A stretch of 64,000 nucleotides of DNA from Pseudomonas putida (GCF_028682635.1 NZ_JANHLK010000004.1:124001-188000); one strand, 5' to 3'; shown: positions 1 through 8,759, counted from the stretch's first letter. Program-made: numbers and translations. The notes: generated by a model not told the origin, from the letters alone.

Positions 1-264
1 CGCCTGCGCCAGGCGCTGGCAAAAGCCATCGACACTGAGCGCCTCCCCCGCCATTGGCAGCCAGCGGACCTGGCAGGTTGCAGGCGCATTGAGCATGCAC
101 TCGACGAGCAGCGCACTCTTGCCACTGCCGGCCGGCGCGCAGAGCAATTTCACCCGCGCCGTCGAGGCCAGCAACGGCTCGACCAGGCGCGCGCGATACA
201 AGTGATGTGGAGACAATCGGGGCAGGTGTCCAGGACGGTCCAGACACGTCGTCATGGCAGTCAT
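1..264 (-). CDS. LuxR-family ATP-binding transcriptional regulator (N-terminal part)
   Basis: Partial gene: the first 88 codons are present and the rest lies beyond the left edge. A P-loop is visible (APAGSGKSALL, about residues 43-53) after a short leader that resembles the start of MalT/LuxR-type STAND regulators (LxRxRLVEPLLA). This family couples ATP and inducer binding to a C-terminal LuxR helix-turn-helix, which cannot be seen here. Two in-frame ATG codons occur (264 and 255), so the exact start is uncertain. The gene lies downstream of the DUF1302/DUF1329 pair on the same strand, an arrangement I recall from other pseudomonads, so it may regulate that pair. Family assignment is an inference from the N-terminus only. 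Confidence 0.6.
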   Translation of the reverse strand, partial: MTAMTTCLDRPGHLPRLSPHHLYRARLVEPLLASTARVKLLCAPAGSGKSALLVECMLNAPATCQVRWLPMAGEALSVDGFCQRLAQA

Positions 265-354
265 AGTGGTGCGCCTTTTTATTTTTGTGGCGCCACCCTA
301 GCCCCCTGTCGAGCGCTTATTGAAGAAGTATTCAACACACTTATCGAGCCCTAT

Positions 355-383
355 AAAAAAGGTGACCACGAGGTCACCTTTTT
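355..383. terminator. Bidirectional intrinsic terminator
   Basis: A perfect 7-bp stem GGTGACC / GGTCACC with a 4-base loop is flanked by A6 and T5, so it can work in both directions. It lies just after the DUF1329 gene and would end the DUF1302-DUF1329 transcript before the LuxR gene. Confidence 0.85.
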
Positions 384-403
384 GTGCAAACGCTGTAGGA
401 AAT

Positions 404-1774
404 CTACCTCACACCTGTACTCCGCAATGCTGCAGGCGTGTAGTCCCCGGCTTTGGCGGCGATGTTGAATTCGAAGCTGCGCTTCTCCTCGTTCTTCATC
501 CCCAGGGCGATGTAACGACCGGCAATCAGGTCGTACAGCGCTTCAACGGTGTAGGCCGGGACCTGATGATCGTAGTAGAACTGCGCGTGCCCTTCAGCCA
601 CCCGCCAGAGCTGGCCACGACCGTCGTAATGATCGGCCAGGGCCACCTGCCAGGTGTCTTCGTCGATGTACATGTGGCGCTTGGCATACACGTGCCGCTC
701 ATTGGGCTTGACCGTGGCGACCACCTCCCAGACCCGATGCAGTTCATAGCGGGTCAGGTCCTGGTTGATGTGCCCGGCCTTGATCACATCGGTGTACTTG
801 AGGTTAGGCGAGTCGAGCTTGTAGCTGTTGTAGGGGATGTACATTTCCTTCTTGCCGATCAGCTTCCAGTCATAGCGATCCGGCGCTCCGGAAAACATGT
901 CGAAGTTGTCCGTGGTGCGCAACCCGTCGGACGAGGTGCCCACGCCGTCATAGGCCACTTGCGGTGCCCGGCGCACACGGCGCTGACCGGCGTTGTAGAT
1001 CCAGGCCTTGCGGGGTTCCTGGACCTGGTCGAGGGTTTCGTGGACCAGCAGCACGTTGCCCGCCAGGCGCGCCGGCGCGGTGACTTCCTGCTTGAAATAG
1101 TTGAGGACGTTTTCATCGCTGCCTGGCTTCAGGTCTCCCAGCAGTGACGGCACCGCCACTTCGTCCTTGAAGCGGATGACCGTGAAATCACCATTGGACT
1201 GGGGCGTGGCCTGGGTGATGGTGCGACGCAGGTTGCCGCCGTGATAACGGGTGATGTGGTTCCAGATCACCTCGACCCCGTTCTTCGGAATCGGAAAGGC
1301 GTAGTAGCGATTGCCGGTGAAATTGGCCAGGCCGTTGCCGTCATTGGTCGGCGTCACATTCAGTGCGCTGCGCTTGGCCGCCTCGTAAACCTCCGGCGGC
1401 AGTGCCGCCGTGCGATGGCTCGGATAGACCGGTATTTTGTAGGTCTCGGGGTAGCGCTTGAACATTGCGACCTGGCCATCGGACAGCTTGTCCTTGTACT
1501 GGTCGACGTTCGCGGCGGTGATGATGAACAAGGGTTTTTCATTGGCGAACGGATCGGCCAAAAAGCCCTTGCTGTCCACCGCACCCGCATTCTTGGGAAT
1601 ACCACCGGTCCAGGCTGGAATCGTTCCGGCGGCATTGCCGGCCTTCTCGGCGCCCAGGGGCGTGAGGCTGGTACCGAGCTTGTTGGCTTCTTCGGCCGAT
1701 ACCGCCGCCATCACGTTGACGGCCAGCAGGCTCAGGGCCAGGGCGGTGCCCAATTGCAGAATCATCTTGCGCAT
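404..1774 (-). CDS. DUF1329 domain-containing periplasmic/outer-membrane protein
   Basis: A 456-residue protein with a clear signal peptide (MRKMILQLG..., predicted cleavage after VMA near residue 23), followed by a DUF1329-type body (SAEEANKLGTSLTPLGAEKAG, GTIPAWTGG). The family is envelope-located and is typically paired with DUF1302 proteins. It has been linked to handling of hydrophobic substrates such as fatty esters, but no biochemical role is established. I prefer the ATG at 1774 to the one at 1783, because AAAAAGGA sits about 8 bases before 1774 and would abut 1783. It is the second gene of the pair after the DUF1302 gene (24-base gap) and is followed by a strong terminator. Confidence 0.85.
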   Translation of the reverse strand: MRKMILQLGTALALSLLAVNVMAAVSAEEANKLGTSLTPLGAEKAGNAAGTIPAWTGGIPKNAGAVDSKGFLADPFANEKPLFIITAANVDQYKDKLSDGQVAMFKRYPETYKIPVYPSHRTAALPPEVYEAAKRSALNVTPTNDGNGLANFTGNRYYAFPIPKNGVEVIWNHITRYHGGNLRRTITQATPQSNGDFTVIRFKDEVAVPSLLGDLKPGSDENVLNYFKQEVTAPARLAGNVLLVHETLDQVQEPRKAWIYNAGQRRVRRAPQVAYDGVGTSSDGLRTTDNFDMFSGAPDRYDWKLIGKKEMYIPYNSYKLDSPNLKYTDVIKAGHINQDLTRYELHRVWEVVATVKPNERHVYAKRHMYIDEDTWQVALADHYDGRGQLWRVAEGHAQFYYDHQVPAYTVEALYDLIAGRYIALGMKNEEKRSFEFNIAAKAGDYTPAALRSTGVR

Positions 1775-1798
1775 TGAATTCATCCTTTTTCAGCCAGG

Positions 1799-3592
1799 TC
1801 AGAAGTTCACGCCAAAGCTCAACGCGACGAAATCGCGGTCTTCGAGCACGTTGTAGTCACCGCCGAAGAAGTCGGTGTAACTGAGGCTTGCGGTGTAGGT
1901 GTTGCGGTAGTCCGCATCGACGCCGAGGCTGACCGCCTTGGCCCCTTCATTGAACAGCCCGTTGGGGCCGTAGCCGGCGACGTCGTGGGACCACGACAGG
2001 TTGGGACGGAAATTGATCCCGGCGATGACGTTGTTGTAATCGAGGATGGCGCGGGCGCGATAACCCCAGGAGGTCGACGTGACGAAACCATCGGTATCAC
2101 CGCCGAAGCCGTATTGGCCGTACACCGAGTCGCGGCCGTAGCGCAACTTGCTGCGCGCCTCCAGGCCACCGACCCGGACCACGGCCGCTTCACCCACCAG
2201 GGTCAGGCGATCCGCGCCCGCGACCTGGTCGACGAAGTGCGTCAGGGTGCTCTGGACCTGGGTCACTTCCTTGCGCCGGTAGCCTTTGTTGTCGGCACCC
2301 GGTGAAGTCTGGATCGGCGACGCGGCGCCACCGGCAATCGGGTTGAGCATCGCCAGGGTCAGGTCGGTGCTGTTGATCTGCACGGGCAGGTTGGGGCGAT
2401 AGCTGATCTCGCCGGTCCACGCCGTGCCGGTGGGCAAGGTGGTGGAGAAACTCGCGCCATACAGGCGAATGTCTTCCGGGTATTCAAGGTAATACTGGCC
2501 GCGACCGAGCATTACGCTTTGCGCCAGGCCTGAGCCGCTACCGGGAGCGATACGGTTGGCGGCCGCGACAATTCCGGGAATGCTCGCCAGTGTGGACAGG
2601 CCGGCCGTCGTGGTACCGACGTTGGGCGTACGACTGTGGTAGTTCATGAAATACAGACCGTACTCGGTGTCATCCCCCAGCCAGCGCAGCGCAGTACCCC
2701 ACTGCCCGGAATCCCGGGCATCGCGGTCTTGACCACGAGGAACGACCACGCCTTCGCGGGTGACCTCGAAACCCTGGCCAAACGCAGCGGCAATCGGCTG
2801 CAGTGGCGCAATGGCCGGGCTGGCCACGGTGTAGCCCTTGTCACACCCATCGGCCACCACGTCGGTGCCGAAGAAGGTGCCGCAGTTATCGACGACGGTC
2901 TGGTCCCACTCCAGCTGATAGAAGCCTTCCACCGTCAACTTGTCCGTCAGGCCCTGGGAGGCGAACAGCATGTTGACCGGAATCAGGCCCTCCTTGATCT
3001 CTGCACCGGGACGGCGGAAAGCCGAGACGTCGACCGGGTTGATGCTGTTGATCGAGTTGCCGATGAAGGTGCTTTCGCCCCAACTGACCACCTGCTTGCC
3101 GGCGCGCACCGTGCCTGGCAGATCGGCGATGGAATAGTTGTGATAGACGAAGGCGTCGAGGATCTGCCCGCCGGACGACTTGGAGCCCTCTTTGCGATTG
3201 TGATCGCTGATCGGCTTGAACGGCCGGTCTTCGTCCTTCAATTCGAAGTCGTACCAGTACTTTCCACGCACGAACACACCAGTGTCGCCGTACTTGAGTT
3301 CAAGGTCGTGAATACCCTTGAAGATCTTCGAGAAAGTTTCACCCTTGCTGAAATTCTGCCGCCCGTCATCACCCGTCGACGCCTGCCCGCTGCCACCGTT
3401 GACGATGCCGACCAGAGCATCATCGGCATCGCGCATGCCCCAGCTCGCACCGACCGACAGCGAAGAGTCGAACGTGCCCTCGATTTCGCCAATGTTGAAT
3501 GAAAGCGCCTGCGCCTGGGCACAGCACCCCAAGGCCACCGCAACGGCCAGCGCCTGCGGTGTGAAGATGGCGCGCATTGTTGTTTTTGTCAT
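1799..3592 (-). CDS. DUF1302 domain-containing outer-membrane protein
   Basis: A 597-residue protein with a signal peptide (hydrophobic stretch ending AQAQA, cleavage near residue 28) and an N-terminal pattern typical of DUF1302 (LSFNIGEIEGTFDSSLSVG). The rest has the alternating polar/aromatic character of an outer-membrane beta-barrel and ends in an aromatic residue (ALSFGVNF), as many barrel proteins do. I choose the ATG at 3592 because GGGGAAGA lies just upstream; the longer open frame to 3754 has no supporting site. It forms an operon with the DUF1329 gene. Transport or surface binding of hydrophobic compounds is a plausible role but unproven. Confidence 0.85.
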   Translation of the reverse strand: MTKTTMRAIFTPQALAVAVALGCCAQAQALSFNIGEIEGTFDSSLSVGASWGMRDADDALVGIVNGGSGQASTGDDGRQNFSKGETFSKIFKGIHDLELKYGDTGVFVRGKYWYDFELKDEDRPFKPISDHNRKEGSKSSGGQILDAFVYHNYSIADLPGTVRAGKQVVSWGESTFIGNSINSINPVDVSAFRRPGAEIKEGLIPVNMLFASQGLTDKLTVEGFYQLEWDQTVVDNCGTFFGTDVVADGCDKGYTVASPAIAPLQPIAAAFGQGFEVTREGVVVPRGQDRDARDSGQWGTALRWLGDDTEYGLYFMNYHSRTPNVGTTTAGLSTLASIPGIVAAANRIAPGSGSGLAQSVMLGRGQYYLEYPEDIRLYGASFSTTLPTGTAWTGEISYRPNLPVQINSTDLTLAMLNPIAGGAASPIQTSPGADNKGYRRKEVTQVQSTLTHFVDQVAGADRLTLVGEAAVVRVGGLEARSKLRYGRDSVYGQYGFGGDTDGFVTSTSWGYRARAILDYNNVIAGINFRPNLSWSHDVAGYGPNGLFNEGAKAVSLGVDADYRNTYTASLSYTDFFGGDYNVLEDRDFVALSFGVNF

Positions 3593-4312
3593 GCGTCTTC
3601 CCCGGTGAGTGACAGAAGGCCACACCCTACTGCCGCACGCCGGGAGCGATAAGCGCACCAAGGAGGTATTCGTGGTGTCGCTCGAAAGGATGAATGACTG
3701 CGTGGCACGGGGGGATTGCGCGGGGCATAGACACACTGGATGTGAAGGCATCATTCAGAAACATGGTCTACGCTGCTGGCAGGCAGGACTGTTGCACCAA
3801 CCGTAACGGTGCATCTCCGCGATCGCTATTTTTCCTTGGCAGGCAAAGACTTATTCTTGCCCTGCGCTTTCGGAAAAGCAGCCGCAAAGCGCCCTCGCGG
3901 TTCGCGACAGATTTCAGATGATTTGAACGTATCGAGTCATCGCCCCGTGTACATCGACGTTGATTTGTAGCTCCTGGATCCAACGTCTTCTTTGGCCGCT
4001 GCGTTTGCAGCGGCCTTTTTTATGGGCGGTGGTTTGTGCGGAATTTCCCAACCACTAAAGTTAAAACGTACGTCCTACAAGAAATTTCCTATAACACTAT
4101 AAGAAATAGCTTTTCACACAGAAAGATAATCCAGCATATATTCCTGCCGGATCGAAACCTCTCTCAATTTCCTCTGTAAAAGCCTACGCACTTCTCAGAC
4201 CCCTTACTTGTCATTTAGCTGTAACTTTTTAGTGGCCAGACGAGACGGTTGGTAGCGTAACCGCGCCAACAAGTTTGCATTCCAAACACGCGCCTACTAA
4301 AAGGATTTTAAT
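3593..4312. other. Gene-free stretch between DUF1302 gene and bacteriocin
   Basis: No convincing gene in 720 bases. The left part looks like ordinary Pseudomonas DNA and contains a perfect Shine-Dalgarno AAGGAGG (3660-3666) before GTG codons opening a 43-44 codon frame that ends at 3806. A terminator lies at 3994-4020. The right part (4020-4312) is visibly AT-rich and ends in AAAAGGA before the bacteriocin start. I found no pyocin P-box (ATTG-type) and no LexA box (CTGT-N8-ACAG) upstream of the bacteriocin. Confidence 0.6.
3994..4020 (+). terminator. Intrinsic terminator without an obvious gene upstream
   Basis: Perfect 9-bp stem GGCCGCTGC / GCAGCGGCC with loop GTTT, followed by at least seven T on the plus strand. 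No annotated plus-strand gene precedes it, which suggests an unannotated small RNA or short transcript. Confidence 0.8.
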
Positions 4313-6364
4313 ATGCAAAGGCCACCAGCGCGCCCCAAGGACAAAAATTCAAGGCCCGGTTTTCTTGAAATAGACACACCGCTGGTAACAATCGGGGTAG
4401 CACCCGATCACTTTATTCCCCCTCCCCAATCGGGAACGCGTTTGCAAGCTGGACCTTTTGGACCTGGGGTATCAACTTATAATCAAAATCGTGGAACCGT
4501 AATAAACACCACTCGAGCGCTGGAACAGGAGTATCAAACCAGATCCGCCCAGCTACCGGCAACCCTGGAAGCAGAACTTACAGCGACCCGAAATGAAGGC
4601 CCCACGGACCCGGTGCCACCATTGCAATCAATCGCCCGGGAATTAGGCGTACTGAACAAAGTTACAGAACGAAAAACCGCTGAACTTAACATTAAATCAG
4701 CTTCTGCCAATGCGTTTTATGGAGGCGACCCGTTTAATCGACATATCAATGAATTCATGCTCAAGGCCACGAAGATGGAGAAGTGGCCGGGGCCGGAAGG
4801 CATTGCCATGCAGGCTTTGAATCAATCCCTCAGAGCCGCGATCGAGGTCAGATTACTTTCTCAAACCCTGCAATCTCTCCATCAGCGAACTGTCGACCTT
4901 CAACACACCTTCAATGGCATGCAGGCCGCTGAACAGGCGCGACTGGCAGCTGAACAGGAAGCTCAACGTGTCGCGGCTGAACAGGCACGCATCAGGGCTG
5001 AAGCTGAAGCACTGGCCTTTGCGCAAGAGCAGGCGCGGTTAGCTGCACTGGCTGAAGCCGAGCGGATGGCCGGCGAGCAAGCCCGGATTGCCGCTGAGGC
5101 TGCCGCACGGTATATCGCTGCTGAACAGGCACGCCTGGAAGCCGAGGCCGAAGTAAAGCGTCAAGCCGAACAACTGCGTCTCGAAAATCAACGGCAAGCT
5201 GAGGAACAGGCACTCCGCGAGGCAATGGCGGCGCTTGATGCCGCGAAGGGAGTTCGCTCGTTTCCAGTATCGGGCGCGGCGGCGGCAAGCGGTCCGGTGT
5301 TCACCGTTGCGGCAGGAACACTGGCCGTCGACGCGGTCACCCAGCTCGCGATCAAGACTGCTCTGCGCTCGGCGGCAGCCACTGCAATAACGGCGTTGGC
5401 AGCAGCTATCGGCACAGCGTCAGGTGTCGTGATCGTCGTGGGTGTCGCAGCGCTTGTTTATTACGCATTGAGGGACAACAAAGAGCCGTACGCCTTGAGC
5501 GTGCCGCTCTCGGATCTGACGACATACGACGCCGACGAACTGCATGCCATCGCCCTGGCCAACGGGGAAATCGAGCTGCCGGTCACCGTCGGCGCCAAAA
5601 CTGTGGATGACGCCACCGAGTATTCTGTCGTTGCCACGAACGGCAACACGGTGCCTCGCAAAGTGCCGGTTCGTCTCGCGACTTACGATCAAGTTCAAAA
5701 AATCTACAGGACTGAAACCCCGGACGCCCAATCCCCTGGCATGACATGGACGCCAATTGTCAGACCAGGCGATACGTCAACGACTCTTCCGGTGAAGGAA
5801 CCGGACGTTGCCCCCTACACAGGTGCCAGCGCCAACGCCATCGAAGGAAGGGTAGATACAAATCCGGAGTTGGATCTCTACAGCTTTGGTGGCTTCATCT
5901 ATGTGTTCCCGATTGAGTCGGGAATTCCGCCTCAGTTTGTGATGCTCAGGGATCGGCGGAGCGAACCCGGTCTATCTAGTGGGACAGGACAGTTAATATC
6001 TGGAAATTGGTTGGAGACAGCGTCAATGACCGAAGGTGCACCGATTCCCGCGCAGATTGCGGACAAACTCCGAGGACGAAGGTTTTCGACATTTAAAAAT
6101 TTCCGCAGCGAATTTTGGAAAGCTGTGAGTAACGATGAGCTATTGAACGGCCAGTTTACAAAACTAAGGCAAATGGACATGAAGCAGGGGCTCGCTCCAG
6201 CTGCCTTTCCTCAAGATCAAGTGGGCAAGAGAATCAAGTATGAAATCCACCATATCATCCCAATCGGGAAAGGCGGTGAAGTCTATGATATGGACAACCT
6301 TCAAATCATGACGCCTAAATCGCATATCCAAACTCACGCCAAGGCAAAAGGAGTAAAAAAATGA
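4313..6364 (+). CDS. S-type pyocin / colicin-like DNase bacteriocin
   Basis: 683 residues. The C-terminal ~130 residues (about 550-683) match the colicin E9 / pyocin S2 nuclease domain: PIPAQIADKLRGRRF, FRSEFWKAVS, and the HNH metal finger with His646-His647, Asn662, His671 and His675. It should cut DNA non-specifically in susceptible cells. Residues ~400-545 resemble the pyocin S translocation domain (SFGGFIYVFP). Residues ~205-313 are an Ala/Glu/Gln/Arg-rich helix, probably a long coiled coil, and ~333-386 are hydrophobic and Ala-rich. The first ~200 residues match no receptor-binding domain I know. AAAAGGA lies 7 bases before the ATG. It overlaps the immunity gene by 4 bases. The gene is more AT-rich in places than its neighbours, consistent with acquisition by transfer. 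No P-box or LexA box was found upstream. Confidence 0.92.
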   Translation: MQRPPARPKDKNSRPGFLEIDTPLVTIGVAPDHFIPPPQSGTRLQAGPFGPGVSTYNQNRGTVINTTRALEQEYQTRSAQLPATLEAELTATRNEGPTDPVPPLQSIARELGVLNKVTERKTAELNIKSASANAFYGGDPFNRHINEFMLKATKMEKWPGPEGIAMQALNQSLRAAIEVRLLSQTLQSLHQRTVDLQHTFNGMQAAEQARLAAEQEAQRVAAEQARIRAEAEALAFAQEQARLAALAEAERMAGEQARIAAEAAARYIAAEQARLEAEAEVKRQAEQLRLENQRQAEEQALREAMAALDAAKGVRSFPVSGAAAASGPVFTVAAGTLAVDAVTQLAIKTALRSAAATAITALAAAIGTASGVVIVVGVAALVYYALRDNKEPYALSVPLSDLTTYDADELHAIALANGEIELPVTVGAKTVDDATEYSVVATNGNTVPRKVPVRLATYDQVQKIYRTETPDAQSPGMTWTPIVRPGDTSTTLPVKEPDVAPYTGASANAIEGRVDTNPELDLYSFGGFIYVFPIESGIPPQFVMLRDRRSEPGLSSGTGQLISGNWLETASMTEGAPIPAQIADKLRGRRFSTFKNFRSEFWKAVSNDELLNGQFTKLRQMDMKQGLAPAAFPQDQVGKRIKYEIHHIIPIGKGGEVYDMDNLQIMTPKSHIQTHAKAKGVKK

Positions 6365-6618
6365 CCCTTAAGAGCAAACTGGAAGAATACACAGAAGCCG
6401 AATATATGGCTCTGATTGAACGTTTGTTCGAAGGTAATTATTCTTCTGAAGAAGAACACGATGCAATTGTTGAAACCATTGTTAGCACCTCAGAGCACCC
6501 CGATGGCACGGGAGTTTTGTATGACCCAAGACAGGGCATTGAAGACAGCCCGACGGGGGTGCTAAATGCAATAAAACAGTGGAGACTAGACAACGGAAAA
6601 GCAGGCTTCAAAGTCTAG
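6361..6618 (+). CDS. Bacteriocin (colicin E9/pyocin-type) immunity protein
   Basis: 85 residues, the usual length of the Im2/Im9/pyocin immunity family. Hallmarks are visible: TEAEYMALIERLF near the N-terminus, SSEEEHDAIV, TSEHPDGTGVLYDP, DSPTGVLNAIKQWR, and the ending NGKAGFK. These proteins bind the cognate DNase domain tightly and block it, protecting the producer. The start codon overlaps the toxin stop (ATGA, 4 bases), which gives translational coupling. A strong hairpin follows the gene. Confidence 0.95.
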   Translation: MTLKSKLEEYTEAEYMALIERLFEGNYSSEEEHDAIVETIVSTSEHPDGTGVLYDPRQGIEDSPTGVLNAIKQWRLDNGKAGFKV

Positions 6619-6637
6619 TTATAGCCACATAAAAAGA

Positions 6638-6667
6638 GAGGGAGCAAGCCCGCAAGTTTGCTCCCTC
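6638..6667. terminator. Hairpin between immunity gene and SDR gene
   Basis: Inverted repeat GAGGGAGCAA / TTGCTCCCTC with a 10-base loop, between two convergent genes. It is preceded by AAAAA on the left, so it can terminate the minus-strand SDR transcript; the right side is less T-rich. Confidence 0.6.
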
Positions 6668-6680
6668 ATCTAAACTTTCT

Positions 6681-7592
6681 TTACATCGAATACTTCTGCA
6701 AATTCCCCATCATCTCCTTCAGCGCTTCAATATTGTCCTTCGGATGCGCCGCGCCCTCGAAATCACAAATCTGCTGCCAGTGCGCCGCGACGTCTTCCGG
6801 GGAGAAACCGACCCGCGGATCGAACCCGGCGCCGAGGCTGCGTTCCCAGCGCACCTTGCCCATCCAGCCGCCGCCGACTTCGAACAGCCCGGAGGTTTCC
6901 TGGCAGTTCTCGCTGGCCAGGTACACCACCAGCGGGCTGACCAGTTCCGGCTTGAGTTGCTCGAACACTTGCGGCGGGATCAGGCCTTCGGTCATGCGGG
7001 TGCCGCCGGTGGGGGCGATGGCGTTGACCAGGATGTTGTTCTTGCGGCCTTCGATGGCCAGGGTGCGGGTCAGGCCGTAGAGGCCGAGCTTGGCCATGCC
7101 GTAGTTGGACTGGCCGAAATTGCCGTAGATGCCTGAGGTGGACGCGGTGAAGATGACCCGGCCATAGTTTTGCTCGCGCAGGTGCGGCCAGGCGGCGCGG
7201 GTGACTTTGTAGGCGCCTTCGACGTGGACGCGGTAGACCAGGTCCCAGTCGCCATCCTCCATTTTGTGGAAGGTCTTGTCGCGCAGGATGCCGGCGTTAT
7301 TGACCACCACGTCGACGCGACCGAAGACGTCAAGGGCGTGCTGGACGAGTTTGTCGCCGTCGGTGACCGAGTCGTGGTTGGCCACGGCGGTGCCGCCCGC
7401 CTCACGAATTTCGCTGACCACGCGGTCTGCCGCCGAGGCATTGGCGCCTTCGCCCTGGGTCGAGCCGCCGAGGTCGTTGACCAGCACCTTGGCGCCCTGT
7501 TTGGCGAACAGCAGTGCGTGCGCCCGTCCCAGGCCGCCACCCGCGCCGGTGATGATCACGACTTTATCTTCGAAACGCACAGACTCATTCAT
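6681..7592 (-). CDS. SDR-family oxidoreductase, multifunctional beta-oxidation (HSD17B4) dehydrogenase type
   Basis: 303 residues. NAD(P)-binding TGAGGGLG at 15-22, NNAG at 98-101, and catalytic Ser (STSG, about 151-153), Tyr164 and Lys168 (YGMAK). The order FEDKVVIITGAGGGLGRAHA and the FGQSNYGMAKLGLYGL region resemble the (3R)-hydroxyacyl-CoA dehydrogenase domain of peroxisomal multifunctional enzymes, and the chain extends ~50 residues past a plain SDR. The likely substrate is an acyl-CoA or similar hydroxy compound, but it is not determined. GGAG precedes the ATG by 6 bases. The gene stands alone, convergent with the bacteriocin immunity gene. Confidence 0.85.
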   Translation of the reverse strand: MNESVRFEDKVVIITGAGGGLGRAHALLFAKQGAKVLVNDLGGSTQGEGANASAADRVVSEIREAGGTAVANHDSVTDGDKLVQHALDVFGRVDVVVNNAGILRDKTFHKMEDGDWDLVYRVHVEGAYKVTRAAWPHLREQNYGRVIFTASTSGIYGNFGQSNYGMAKLGLYGLTRTLAIEGRKNNILVNAIAPTGGTRMTEGLIPPQVFEQLKPELVSPLVVYLASENCQETSGLFEVGGGWMGKVRWERSLGAGFDPRVGFSPEDVAAHWQQICDFEGAAHPKDNIEALKEMMGNLQKYSM

Positions 7593-7712
7593 GGGGAACT
7601 CCAGCAGGCCAGGGACAATGGATTGGAGTGTCAGGCACGGCGTTGCCGGTCACAATGAATACGGGGGAGGCTGAATGGTGTGCGATAAGGCAGGGGGATG
7701 ATGAGCATGAAC

Positions 7713-7815
7713 CCTGTAGGAGCGAGCTTGCTCGCGAAAAACCTGAGAGCACCGCGGGGTGTCAGGCTCCCCGCGTCATCGTTGACCTCCATCGCTGGCA
7801 AGCCAGCTCCTACAG
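7713..7815. repeat. Paired REP element (REPIN)
   Basis: Two REP arms facing each other: CCTGTAGGAGCGAGC... on the left and ...GCCAGCTCCTACAGG on the right, about 100 bases overall. Each arm is itself a small palindrome (GCGAGC-TT-GCTCGC; GCTGGC-AA-GCCAGC). The inner part closely resembles the copy at 21847-21950. It lies downstream of the alpha/beta hydrolase gene. Confidence 0.9.
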
Positions 7816-7856
7816 GGGATCGGGTGTGGTCGCGAGGGGCGGTTTCCACAGGGCTA

Positions 7857-8759
7857 CTAGGAGCAGGCCACCTTGAGCGGCATTGCGATCAACCGGTCGC
7901 GAAACGCCAGGTAGTGCTTGAGCACCTGGCATGGCGCTTCGATCTGTGGGTAATGACCAATGTCGCTGAGCAGGACCGCGTCCGCGTTGGGGATCAGCTC
8001 ACGATAGCGCGCCACCATGTGCGCACCGGAAATCGGATCGACCTCGCCATCGATCACCCGCAGCGGCACGTCGCCGCGCTGCATCGCCCCGACCCAACGC
8101 TCGCGTTGGACTCGCCGCTCGGGGATGTAGGCAATCAATTTATGCATGACCCGTGGGCCGTGGTTGCTTTCGACCAGGCTCCAGAAATCATCCATCTGGC
8201 TCTCGCTGGGACGGGTTTGTGGGCCGAAGATCTGGCGGAAACTCTTCACCAGGCCATCGCGACTGAACGCACGGCCGATCATCCAACCCAGCGGGCTGAG
8301 CAGGAGTTTTTGCACCAGCACCGGGCGATGGGTTTCGGGGAATAGCCCGCCATTGAGGAACACGCAACTGGCGAGGTCGATGCCCGCTTCGTAGTGCCGG
8401 GCCAGCAGTTCCTGGGCCACGCTGTCGCCGTAGTCGTGGGCCAGCAGGTGCAGCGGTTGCTCGACGCCCAGGTGGGCCAGCAGCGCCTGTTGCAGGTCGG
8501 CCTGCTCCAGCAGGCTGTACTCGTGATTCAGCGGTTTGGCCGAGTCGCCGAAACCGAGCATGTCACAGGCAATCACCCGATAACGCTGGGCCAAGGGTTG
8601 CCAAAGGTAATGCCAGTCCCAACTGGCGCTCGGGAAACCATGGATGAGCAACAGCGGCTCACCCTGCCCCGCCGTCCAGTAACGGATGGCGTGACCACGA
8701 AACAGGAAAGTCTGGCCGCGCTTGCGCCAGACACTCAGGGGGATCTCGGCAAGTTGCAT
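7857..8759 (-). CDS. Alpha/beta hydrolase, epoxide-hydrolase-like, MEST/PEG1-like
   Basis: 300 residues with an alpha/beta hydrolase fold. The oxyanion motif HGFP is at 40-43. The nucleophile elbow is AHDYGDS with Asp109, as in epoxide hydrolases and haloalkane dehalogenases, not the Ser of esterases. Asp241 and His269 complete a plausible triad. The segments NGGLFPETHRP (136-146), FGPQTRPSES (178-187) and HYPQIEAP recall the vertebrate imprinted protein MEST/PEG1 remarkably well. The substrate is unknown. Its ATG overlaps the stop of the class II aldolase gene by one base (TAATG), so the two are translationally coupled. Confidence 0.85.
   Translation of the reverse strand: MQLAEIPLSVWRKRGQTFLFRGHAIRYWTAGQGEPLLLIHGFPSASWDWHYLWQPLAQRYRVIACDMLGFGDSAKPLNHEYSLLEQADLQQALLAHLGVEQPLHLLAHDYGDSVAQELLARHYEAGIDLASCVFLNGGLFPETHRPVLVQKLLLSPLGWMIGRAFSRDGLVKSFRQIFGPQTRPSESQMDDFWSLVESNHGPRVMHKLIAYIPERRVQRERWVGAMQRGDVPLRVIDGEVDPISGAHMVARYRELIPNADAVLLSDIGHYPQIEAPCQVLKHYLAFRDRLIAMPLKVACS

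Noticed and set aside
4020..4312. Possible P-box or LexA site controlling the bacteriocin
   Set aside because: No ATTG-type P-box and no CTGT-N8-ACAG sequence is present in the stretch.
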